In this document: positions 53,576 to 64,000 of the stretch, in pieces
Layout of the letters: each line of letters opens with the position of its first letter
Position numbering within the stretch: the first letter of the stretch is position 1
NCBI RefSeq assembly: GCF_043641665.1
Contig: NC_092190.1
Coordinates: 9,382,048-9,446,047, forward strand
Length of the DNA: 64,000 nt
Source: Enoplosus armatus
Taxonomy: Eukaryota; Chordata; Actinopteri; Centrarchiformes; Enoplosidae
Reading direction: 5' to 3'
Made by a program: the position numbers and the translations under genes
Notes under the pieces: model-generated
Seen by the model: the letters and a program-made list of their open reading frames with translations, nothing else
What the model was told of the DNA's origin: nothing
Database searches by the model: none

Positions 53576-56500
53576 ATATACCTCTTGCATATCATTGCTT
53601 ATGCAGTGTTGTAACACAGTGCGTCAGTGAGGCGGGCATCATGGCTTCAAAGCCAGTTGGGGTTTTTGTACTGTACCTATCTGTCCCCATCTGAACAGTG
53701 AGTCAGTCCCCACCTTTATATGACACCTTTATATTTAATGATATTATTTTATTATACACTTTATTAGATACATCTGTAAAATCGGATGCAATACAATACA
53801 ACTGTTCTGCTAAATCTACTTTTGATTCCTATAATGTTCAGTTTTTCTACACATGGAGGTGTTAATTCGATGTTATGTTTTAGCATTGAGGTCATAGTTA
53901 GCTGTGTTGTTGTCCTGGACTACATTATATTCCGAGGTGTTTCTAATAATCTGCCCTCCTCATGTTTGTAAAGAGGGAGGACTAAAATTCGAAACACCAT
54001 CTTTAACTATGATAATGATAATAAACATATAAATTAATTTACACATTTACGACAGAGTCAACAAAACATTATAGATGTTGTAAAGATAGTTGTATTGGAC
54101 TGCATTAGATTGTACAGTACCTAAATAAGTGGCCACTGATTATAATTATAATAATTATTAATTATAATAATCTATCATAAATCTGTGGTCCAAAATTCTT
54201 AAACAGCGTCCCTTAATTAAATAACTTTAAAATATGCAGGATCAAGACTATAAAAAGGTAATATATTTTCAAATATTTGAATAAAGCACCAACAATTGTT
54301 TATCCTATTTGCACCACAATTTTGAGCTATCAGACGTTTTACAAAAGGTTTTATTCACATTTGTGAAACTTTTAGTCTTTTCTGAAATACTTCTTAACTT
54401 TTAATAAGTGTATTTATTAAGTCCCCCCATTCTCTCCAACAGAACTAATTAACTCATATTACAGAAATCTCACAATCTGACCAGAAACAAGGAAACAAAA
54501 TGTATTTTTCATATCCTCGCTCACAGGTTCACCTCACGCAGCTTTAAACCTTTGAATCTCCTTCCAGCGCGTCTCAACGGTACAATAAAACTGTTTGTTG
54601 TTCCGTTCTGCTGAACCACAATTCCTCAGTTTGTCTTAATGTTACACATGTTTATTAATGCCATTTTACAAGAGGGCACTGTCATATCTGTTAGTCCTAA
54701 ACATGTCAGTGTGTGTAATGGATTCACCAAAGGCACACAGGCATAAGCACTGTTTACCATATTTAATGGAAAAAAATATACAATTCTAATGTAACTATTC
54801 AAATGATTTATACTCTTTTTGTTTCGCTCTTCATGTGTATTCATTAGAGCTGCTCCATATGCAACTTCACTTCATTAGAGTAACATTTATGAAAATTATG
54901 TATTATGTATTGAAATTACAGCAAAGCAAACACGGGCCTATTATTAACACTTGAACTACATCTGTACAGACATTGGAGTCACATGGCCTGGATATTAACG
55001 TAGGTGACGTCTCTCTAAAGTTACAACAGAACGACACAAATTAGACGCAAATGTACAACAACTCAACAACATCGGTTGAGGTAATGTTTATATACAGGAG
55101 AAGAAATACATTGCAAAACGTAGAGAAACGGAAGCTAAAATTACAAAATAACAGGTTAGTTTCACAGTGTTTGAGCTGCAGTAGTTTAAGCACTATCGTG
55201 AAAACAACCCTGTTAAATGTTATTGTTAATATGAAGTATACAGTTCTCAGGTATTCAGCAACACAGAGACAAAAACAGACAGTGAATGTCAAATTAAAAG
55301 ACACACAGAAAGCAACACAATATAAAGCAAGAGAAAAGAAACAACAACAGTAACAAATAGTCTGTTCAGACACAGACTGAATGCTTTACCTGCTGGTTTC
55401 CTTTGAATTGTTGCAGCAGCTTTGACGACAAACAAAATCCTTTTTATTCTTTGACGTTTCAAATAAAAGCCTAATGTTAGCAAGAGTAACGTTTTCTTCA
55501 CCACTGCAACAAACAGGCTTCATGTGTGTCCTCATCCTGTGGCTGCTGCTGTGCTTTTATACCGGTTTCAACTTGCAAAATTATACCTTTGACCCCAAGT
55601 AGGGCTGACATTCCTTGAAAGTAAAATGTTGTGGTGTTTGGTTTTGCAATGGTAAGAGTAGACTTTGTATTAATTGAAGTATAATGATATCGCTAGCTTG
55701 GATGTTGGGGAAAGGAGAAAGCAGTGAATAATGTATCTCCATGCAGATGATAAATGAATATGTTCATATATTCCTTTATTAATTCATACGTTTGAATTGC
55801 AATTTAGATTGCCCTTATATTTCCATTACTTAGTTGTAAAACATCTCTCCTTTAATCTGCCATTAAACATATGTTTGGTTGTACACCATTGTGATAATTT
55901 AAACTTTGAGAATGCAAGCAGCATCTCAACATCTCTGTCATAAAAAAAGGAAAATGTTATACTCAGATTCTCTGTTGAATATTTATTTATTTCCTCACTT
56001 TGTCCTTTACTTTCTCCTGCTTGTGTGAACTTTTGTACAACGTCTTTACTGCATCTCCTTCCTTCATTGCACCCTCTCTCCTTGTCTTTCGTGTTCATAT
56101 CTGAAGATGAACTGAAGAGGAGAGAAGCCTCGATAAACACGCCGCAAAGTTCTGCAAAGTTTTACAAAGTAAAAAGGAAATGCCAGCTGAGGAGACACTG
56201 CCGGGCTTCAGGCGGTGGAAGTCACATGCCAGAGGGACCATACGAAGGCTGGTAAATGTTACTGTTAATAAATAAACATTATTTAAAAGATCTGTCAGCT
56301 CCTGTTAGAACGTGGCCGTGGTTCATTTGTTTCGCTGCTTTGAGGGTATAAGGAATATTTAATCACTCCTCTGAATGATATGAATAATCACAGATACCAT
56401 TTTCCAGGAGCCACAAGCAAACATGATGACTTGTGCACTGAAGTTTAATATTTACATACTAACAATTTAAATTTGTGTGCATTTAAAAACAATAGGAAGT

Positions 56501-56967
56501 TTAAATGTTACATGCTCTCTCAAGAACAATCGGTATAAAGCATGACAGCTATTGTTCAGATAGAGCTAAAGTCAATAGTGTTAACTAGGTGATGGATCTT
56601 GTCAATAGAATAATTTTTTGCTGCCTAAACAGCAGATATTCATGCTTTTCAGTCATGAATAGATGTCACTCCATAAGAGAGGCGTTAGGTGTGGTGCTTG
56701 TTTATCTTTCAGAGAGGTTTCAGAAGACACATTTAACATTCTAATAAACAATTTGAAATACGCAAATAAAGACTTTATTCTTTTTTTGAATTTTCCATTG
56801 CTAAGACCTCATAAACCCAGACAGTATGACATCATTTGTGTACCCTAAATGAAATTTGATTTGGACATGGACTTGTCTGCCCAACTATCCTGTGTTATGG
56901 TTTCAATGTGGATCTTGTAGTTTTCATCCCCAACACACCCACTAAAGGGAGCTCAATGGCTGACCTT

Positions 56968-57004
<37 letters not shown>
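56968..57004. repeat. (TG)n microsatellite
   Basis: About 15 TG units. Confidence 0.95.
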
Positions 57005-57005
<1 letters not shown>

Positions 57006-57036
57006 GTGTTCTCCCATCACTGCATATTTGTATGCA

Positions 57037-57100
57037 GAGATGGAAGAAGTATTCTCGTCCTTTAAAATGTATTTTGCAATACTTAATGTTAAGATTCAAT
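57037..57100 (-). mobile_element. Short fragment of the hAT-like family
   Basis: CAGAGATGGAAGAAGTATTC followed by CGTCCTTTAAAATGTA resembles the reversed right end of the family. Short and diverged. Confidence 0.4.
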
Positions 57101-58109
57101 CAAATGACTCCCAGATATGTAAAAAGGCTGCTAACGCTGTTGATCCCACTGAGAATCAACACCCCAGTGTGCAACTCGATCAACACCGTAAAGCAAAATA
57201 GCAAAATTGACGTCAAATGGACTGTTACTTTGCCGCTCTGTTTGTATCAACATGTGTTTCTGTTTGTAAAAGCCTGTTTTTCTATTTGTACTAGCCTGTG
57301 TCTCTGTTTGTATTAGCCTGTGTGTAACTCCGGTCCAGTCCCTGCTCTGCCCCTCCACACTCATGTGGAAGATGACATGCTCTTGCTCATCGGCACACAG
57401 GACACCTGCTTGTTGGCATGGTGATACATCTGAGCCTCTGGGACGAGCAAAAGGACGTCTGTTCAGCGGACAGAGGCGCTGAGCGGGTCGCACATTTCAT
57501 TATTAATTTAATTCTTCAGAAGCTCTAAGATATCCAAGATACTTCTTCTGCTGTTAAATAGATAGTGTTTGTCACCCTGCTAACGCACATAAAATAATTT
57601 AATTAATACAAGTTTAGTGAAGCGTTTTAGTGTGATGTGATTTTTTAAAATACTTAAAAAACCCAAATGCAGAACTCTACACACATCTGTACCGGTTGAA
57701 ACTGAAAACACAACCACCAGTATGTTGTGTATTTACTGTGAAGAGATTCTGCGTCTGACCTGTCTGCAGCTTTTCTTGCCTCTCCTCATCCCTTCTTGTT
57801 TGAACTCTTCCTTTACTGCCTTGCCATCTGTTCCTTCAACATGTTCCTGTTGCTTGTTGTGAACATCTGCTTGGTTTAACAGCCTTGAACTTTGCATAAT
57901 ATCAAATTTTTATCTATTTCACTTTATTTTAGAATTAATTGAAGTACAAAATTTGATGAAATATGATCAGTTACTGTGGATTTTGCTCAGATTAATCCTC
58001 ATGCCAAGATAAACTGGGACTTATAATGATTGTTTACAGTGCACAGTGGACAGACTGGCTGACATTGTTATAATAAAATTAACATCCTTCTGCATTATTA
58101 CAATAATGA

Positions 58110-58880
58110 TTTACACTCTTCTCCCTGTACACCAACAACAGCTGCACCTCCAGTAAGCAGTCCGTCAAGCTCACATTTGCGGATGACACCACCCTCATTG
58201 GGCTCATCTCAGGTGGGGACGAGTCCGCCTACAGGCGGGAAATTGACCATTTGGTGACCTGGTGCAGACTGAACAACTTGGAGCTCAATGCTATGAAGAC
58301 AGCAGAGATGGTAGTGGATTACAGAAAGAACCCAGCCCCACCCACCCCCATCATCCTGTGTGACTACCGTCATCACCCAGGACCTCAAATGGGATCCGAA
58401 CATCAGCCCCCTCACCAAAAAAGCCCAGCAGAGGATGTACTTCCTGTGGCAGCTGAAGACTTTCAACCTGCCAAAGACAATGATGGTGCACTTCTACACC
58501 GCCATACTCACCTCCTTCATCACCACCTGGCACGCTGCTGCCACTGCCAAGAACAAGGGCAGACTGCAGCATATCGTTCGCTCGGTAGAGAAGGTGATTG
58601 GCTTCTATCTGCCCTCCCTCCAGGACTCTGAGGTGGGCAGGGAAGACTGTGGCAGACCACCCCGGACACAAACAGTCTGAGACATTCCCCTCAGGCAGGA
58701 GACTGAGGAGTCCTAAACCTCACGGCACAAGAACAGTTTCTTCCTATCCACAGCTGGCCTCATCATCAAGGCCTGGGACCACCACTGACAGTGATGCAAT
58801 ACATATACCATGCACAAATATACCAAAGCAAATTCCTTGTATGTGAATACCTACTTGGCAACAAACCTGATTCTGATGTT
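58110..58880 (+). mobile_element. 5'-truncated LINE (L2/CR1-like) with reverse-transcriptase remnant
   Basis: The translation from 58113 reads LFSLYTNNSC, then the catalytic FADDTT motif, GLISGGDESAYRREIDHLV and WCRLNNLELNAMKTAEMVV. A frameshift near 58350 moves on to LTKKAQQRMYFLWQLKTF and VEKVIGFYLPSLQDSE, and another leads to ETFPSGRRLRSPKP. The copy begins in the middle of the RT domain and ends near CTGATTCTGATG, the usual pattern of truncation on insertion. It is dead by frameshift. Confidence 0.85.
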
Positions 58881-61800
58881 ATTCTCCATTGCAGCATGTC
58901 ATCTTTTAGGACAAATTTATACACTTTTGTCGCCAGTTTCAGTAAATAAAACATACATTTGGTTCTGATGGAGTTCCATCAGAACATGAATGAATATTTA
59001 TTCTCATTGTCAGGTTTGAAGGTGCGTCAAATGCAGTCTTCTCCTTTTTTTAACCTTCACTAAATGCTTAAGCAGCATTTTATTCTCATTTCAGTCCCTG
59101 GGAATACATTTTCTCAGACTGAGTTTAATATCTTTTTTTGCATTTTTGTGGCACAATGATGGATTATCTTGATTGTAGATCTGAGCATTGACAAGGGAGA
59201 GTGGGGCAGGATAAACTGTCTTTTGGTGGCATTTGTCCAACTTCGCAGACCCATCAATGCAGGACAATAAATCTTCTGAATGCATATTTAACAGTGAATC
59301 AATGTACACTGTAGCTTGAAGGTTAACCTGTTTTTTTGTTCAAATTTGTTATTCAAATGCAGCCTACTTGATATGGCAGCCTTTGTCCATTCACAGCACT
59401 TATGCATGGTTGATTATCTTTGAGTTTCTGTAAAAAAGAATCAAAACAACATATGACCTTAAATAAAATGATGGAGGGGGGGTTATCTCTTTAAACTCAG
59501 CACAATACAATATGTCTGAAAATAAAGGTTCCGCTCATTCTCTGGAACAGACAGAAGAGGTTGACGCAAACCTCTGTACTCCATCTTACATCTAAAGCCT
59601 CTCTGTGCTCTGTAATACTGAGGGCCTCCTCTTGTGTCCAAACATGAATATCATTTTTAGAAAATTGTCTGAAGAACTATTTTGTTCAACAAAGACTGCA
59701 GGCCTAAAGGTATTGTCCAACATTTGGTATGTATAAGAGAGAAAGAGAGAGAAAGAGGTTTGTGGATTTAGCACTGCAGTCCTATAACTGTAATTGTCAG
59801 ACATTCAGACTGAGACAGACACATTAAGACACATTCATCTTCCTTTTCAAAACCTGGCGTCTACATTACCCACAATCCAACTCGACCGCAGACAGTTTGG
59901 TGCATTATGCTTGCAGTGGCTAATGTAGCCTCGAGCTGCTAGCTTCAATCAGAGATTTATCCGATTTCCTGCAGCTCCTTCTGGAGCCACAAAAGGCTTT
60001 ATACACATTTTTTCATGCATGGTACTCCCCAAAATGTGTAAACAGAGCTCCCCTTTATGTTCAAATTGCATTTAAAAGACTTTCACTCTAGGAAGCTTCA
60101 GTTTTAATTGTGTTCTAATGAGTGATATTTAAAAGTTCAGACACTATGAGATTTTCCATTTCCACCCAGGCAAAGCACAATCAGCCTGCATGGTGCCCTC
60201 TTCATGCCCCATGTTATAGAAAAAGAATAGTTGCATTACTAATTAATTCACAAATAAAGGCACTTTTAAATTGCTTAATAGCCAAAACAGTATTGATACA
60301 AGATATAGAAAATATTTTGGGGATGAGGATGGAACATCAGCGGAAGAAAGCACTACCTTCATGAAGAATACTGGTGAAGTGAGTCAAGGTAAAGGCCATT
60401 TTCTCTTATTGATTTCCCTTTTTATATCTATCGAACCAGATAAATATGCAGGAAAGGTATGTAGGAGTACTGAATCTTTGAGAGGTTACGTCTCAATATG
60501 TCCCAAATATTCAGTAAATTCAGTGCATGCTGTTGGTTCTAAATTATCCACATTCACAATTTCAATATTCCTGGTGGATGACTATACTGTGTGCTGCCAT
60601 GTCAACAAATCTCTTGAAGAAGTTGAAATGTATGACACATTGATTAGAGGCAGCCAGAGGCTGAATTCATGAATTTCTATCCAAATGAGGTTCATAAAGT
60701 CTGTTAATGCAAAGATGCCAGGTAGAGTCACAGTCCTTATCCCCCTTGTTTCATCAGTGTACATGACACATGCCAGTGTAATAATTCAGTCTGATACAGT
60801 AATGACACACTTTATAAACTAAACTGATATTCCACTTTGGACTGGAGTAACTCCTCCACAAGCACCAGAGCATCTTGTCTTGGGATTTCATTCTGTTAAC
60901 AAGGTGCTGGGGCTACGAATCAAAGCTACTAATGACTTAAAGAGCATATCAGCTGTGGCTCGTTTGCTGAGCAGCGGAGGAGCACACCGCGTGCAGTTTC
61001 TTCTTTAATTAGGGTTTGGCTAAAACACAGCTCCCCGTGGTCTTGATACATTACCAATACTCATGTGTTCGGGTCTATTAGTGCTAAAGCAACTCCTCAA
61101 GGACTGCAGGTTATCCCGTAGCTGTCCAACAATGTAATGCACTTGAGTAATGTTTAATTTAATGTTTAAGTATTCTGATAACCTGTCCATGCACATGACA
61201 ACATACGAGTGTAATGCATTTCCTACATTTTGAATTCAATGTATGCAGGTATCGACAGAGTTCTGTTTGGAGGTCACAAGTTCACCTTCATTCCCGAGAA
61301 GACACTCGTATTCGTACACAGGGAAAGAAACCAGTCACAGCCTCTCTCAATCAAGCCCTGATCAAGCACAAAGGCAGATCTGACTCTAAATAATACATGA
61401 CTTGCCTTCCCATGTTCACTCCCCACTGGAACACTGAGAAGAGGGTACAGGTTCAAACAACTTTCCTCATCTTCAAACATCCTGCCTTCATCTTAGCTGC
61501 TGCCAGATATTCTGACATTGCTTAAACCAGGAAATATCAAGAAGAAATGAAAGGGGGATGCCACTCATTTCAGTGCAGGATTGTCCTTGTCCTGAATGAC
61601 TCTCTTTGATTTGGAGACCTTTCAATAATATCATGATATCCAGACTGGAGAAGGGAGGAGGAAGATGGACAACCAATATTTAAGGGACATGGTTAAATTT
61701 TAATTTTCATAAACTTTGATGTAAAAGGCCAACAAACCCTACTCAACAGTATGTCATGTCAATTTGTCTAGACAGGAATGATAATGTCTTAATAAGAACA

Positions 61801-61889
61801 ACAGTCTACTACCGCCATGATAGAGTCTGCTTCAGGCTGTACTTTGAGCGCAGCTTTGAGCTGAACATGTTATTTTTCCCATATTTTCT

Positions 61890-62060
61890 TCTCTAAGTGT
61901 TGCTTTTTAGCATGCTAAGGTTTGCTAATTAGCACCAAACACTAAGTAGTTAGGATACATTGTCTGGGAACTGCTGGTTGGGATATTTCAGCCTGGATAA
62001 ATGTGGTGGAATGACCAGCTGACATTGCCATCCCTACAGCCACGCCGCTAGTGTGGTGTA
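61890..62060. repeat. Dispersed fish repeat, fragment
   Basis: Contains TTTTAGCATGCTAAGGTTTG, GCTAATTAGCACCAAACACT and GACATTGCCATCCCTACAGC, related to the repeat at 33540-33800 but in the other orientation. Confidence 0.5.
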
Positions 62061-62744
62061 GTAATGTAATGTAATATTGTTGTTTATTGAATACTTGTAG
62101 CTGCATTTCATGAATACAATTTTTAATAAGCTCTAGACCATGGCGGCTTACATTAAATGTCACCAGCTCGACAGCAGAGGCGAGGCCATGGGCAAGTCGA
62201 GGGGCTGCTGCTAGTTTATATATGTCTGTAATGACAGCAGAGATTACAGTCGAATAGAGAAGAGAGCGTTGGTGGATATCATGGATATGGAGTAAACACA
62301 GTTACAATGGTGTAGGTCTATGTGTGCAGCTGTAGTGGTATATTTTCATGCAAGCTTTTTTGTGTTAAATATACATTAATGTTTGTTTAACTTTGTTAAA
62401 ATCACAACAATCTTAAATTCTAAAAGCAAATGCTGTAGTACATTTATCTTAGAGTAAATGGGTAAGTAGTTTACACATTTTTGTGTAGTAACCCTGAGCA
62501 AATGTTAAATGTAAGCTGGTATTAAACCTAAAAGGAGAAATACATAAAATAAAAATGTAACAATAACAAAATTGATACACAGGCAAAATTTGCGATAAAA
62601 GTCGCAAACAACTGTGCAAAGTCATGTATTTTCATACAAAGGGTTGGGTTGATTTGCAGGATGGCTGCACCAAGAGACCCAGACTCCTGGCCTAACCTTT
62701 AGAAATGAAGTTCAGCGTAAGTTCAGTCAGGAAGACTATCTTTT

Positions 62745-62797
62745 CAGAATCAGAATCAGAGTCAGAAATACTTTATTGATCCCCGGGGGGAAATTAT
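62745..62797 (-). mobile_element. Solo LINE 3' tail
   Basis: The reverse complement ends GGGGATCAATAAAGTATTTC followed by TCTGATTCTGATTCTG, matching the tail of the LINE fragment at 37420-38085. Only the last 50 or so bases inserted or survive. Confidence 0.65.
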
Positions 62798-64000
62798 ACA
62801 ATTGCTCATTCATTCACATCCCTCTCTCTTCCTGTTTCTGTCATCAGCTAACCATGGGCGTTTACTCTTTCACTATCCAACCAGATTTTGCAACAATCTC
62901 CATCAGCCAATCATATTGCTGCTGCCAAAACTTAAATCTGATCTCTGCTCACTTGCTGTCTGCTGTCATTTCAGTGTGGAATTGCTGCAACCCCCCTCCA
63001 TCCCATATACTTCCCTATACTAAGGCCTCACTAACCCCTTAAAATATGATGCTGTCACGATGGGGTCTAATCGCCAAAGACTTTCACATTTCTTATCTTT
63101 ATTATTACGTGTCAGTAAATAATTGTTCACTAATTCAAGTCTCTCCTGATTGAAATGCTGTTAAAAGAAATGCACAATGAGAGATTGCATTAAGTTCCAG
63201 TAGCTACTGGAACAGCAGCTAGCCCGACTTGGCTCTCTCTTGTCGTTGTCACTCTTCTTTTATGCATAGCTATTAGGTGATGTTACTGAACCTAAGTTAA
63301 AACTAACTTTGAGTTAGTGGTGAATAATTATCCCAGCTCTTTCAGTGCAGTGATTTTGCAAAGAATGCAAAATGTTAATTGAGGTCTATGTTAACTTTTC
63401 TTGTCCGAATCGTGGTCATTTGATGAGAACAAAATAATATTCCCTCTTCTTTGACTGGAAATGCAGACACACGCACAGAAAGCAGGCTGCTCAGTAGGAG
63501 TCACAGTGCTGCTGCTCTCTGGCTGGTGATAAAGATTCAGCCTGTTCCTTTAGCTCCAAGTGTAGTCATGTGTATAATTGCTCTGGGACTGGAAATGCAC
63601 CATGTGTGAATATAAAGGAAGGAGCATTTAATGGGAAACACTGTCCAAACAACATGGCTTCAGTTTGTCTAAATGTCCCATGTCACAGAGAAGCTGCAGA
63701 GGATGGAAGGAGGGTCATGATAGCAGCAACAAGCGGTGAGAGTGAGGGGAGCTAACAGGGAAGAACAAGAAACTACAGATAAAAAGTGATGGAGGGCTGC
63801 TAACCACCGCAGACTGTGAAAAAAAAAAATCAGATTTTTTAATCTCAGAAATACATACATTCCTTCGTGAAATTAGAGGATGTGGTCTGTAATGTAGACA
63901 TTGACATTCAGCAGGACTAGCCAAAGGGGACAGCCGTTTTGATGAGGTCTTGCTCTACTGATGGCTTTACATCTTTGTTGTCGTCATATTGGTTCTCAAA

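Larger units (their letters stand above)
49779..58109. other. Gene-poor AT-rich region, no convincing gene
   Basis: About 8.3 kb in which neither strand shows exons with recognisable protein families. The longest frame (49963-50433, 156 codons, plus) has no known motif and no splice or promoter context. On mammalian synteny this could be regulatory sequence between tmem182 and pou3f3, which is inference only. Confidence 0.5.
58881..64000. other. Gene-poor region to the window end
   Basis: AT-rich unique sequence with two small repeat fragments listed separately. No exon of a known family was recognised. The stretch 60830-61080 is less AT-rich and unusually complex, and might be a conserved non-coding element. 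Confidence 0.45.

Noticed and set aside
55041..55373. 110-codon minus-strand hydrophobic frame
   Set aside because: AT-rich, overlaps a frame of similar length on the other strand, with no motif or splice context.

Overview
This is a nuclear genome segment from a teleost fish. Genes are split by GT-AG introns, (AC)n and (GAA)n microsatellites are common, and the interspersed repeats are of teleost type (hAT-like non-autonomous elements, a TIR-bearing MITE, L2/CR1-like LINE 3' ends). One repeat near 33.6 kb resembles an element I know as common in spiny-rayed fishes, so a percomorph is the best guess; the species cannot be named.

Five protein-coding genes were rebuilt exon by exon with consistent splice phases. 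In order: (1) an inosine-uridine preferring nucleoside hydrolase, minus strand, 624-3059, with possible 5' exons reaching 4824; (2) inpp4a, the CX5R inositol polyphosphate 4-phosphatase type I, minus strand, 8056-17584, 23 coding exons, 964 aa; (3) an NHE2-like Na+/H+ exchanger (slc9a2), plus strand, 23701-34378, 13 coding exons, 822 aa; (4) mfsd9, an MFS transporter, minus strand, 36005-41577, 6 exons, 477 aa; (5) tmem182, a four-pass claudin/PMP22-like muscle membrane protein, plus strand, 44213-48387, 5 exons, 248 aa. slc9a2, mfsd9 and tmem182 keep the order and orientation they have on human chromosome 2q12. inpp4a is also on human 2q, but several megabases away.

From about 49.5 kb to the end I see no convincing gene. 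That stretch holds a LINE fragment, small repeats and AT-rich unique sequence. On synteny it may be the regulatory desert that lies between TMEM182 and POU3F3 in mammals, but pou3f3 is not in view.

The genes do not form a pathway: they cover nucleoside salvage, phosphoinositide turnover, epithelial ion exchange, an orphan transporter and muscle differentiation. Points worth a second look are a possible mitochondrial-presequence exon set for the nucleoside hydrolase, an unannotated antisense terminal-exon candidate inside tmem182, three copies of one MITE (two just downstream of stop codons), a perfect 18-bp-arm palindrome in slc9a2, and paired POU-dimer-like motifs in the 3' desert.
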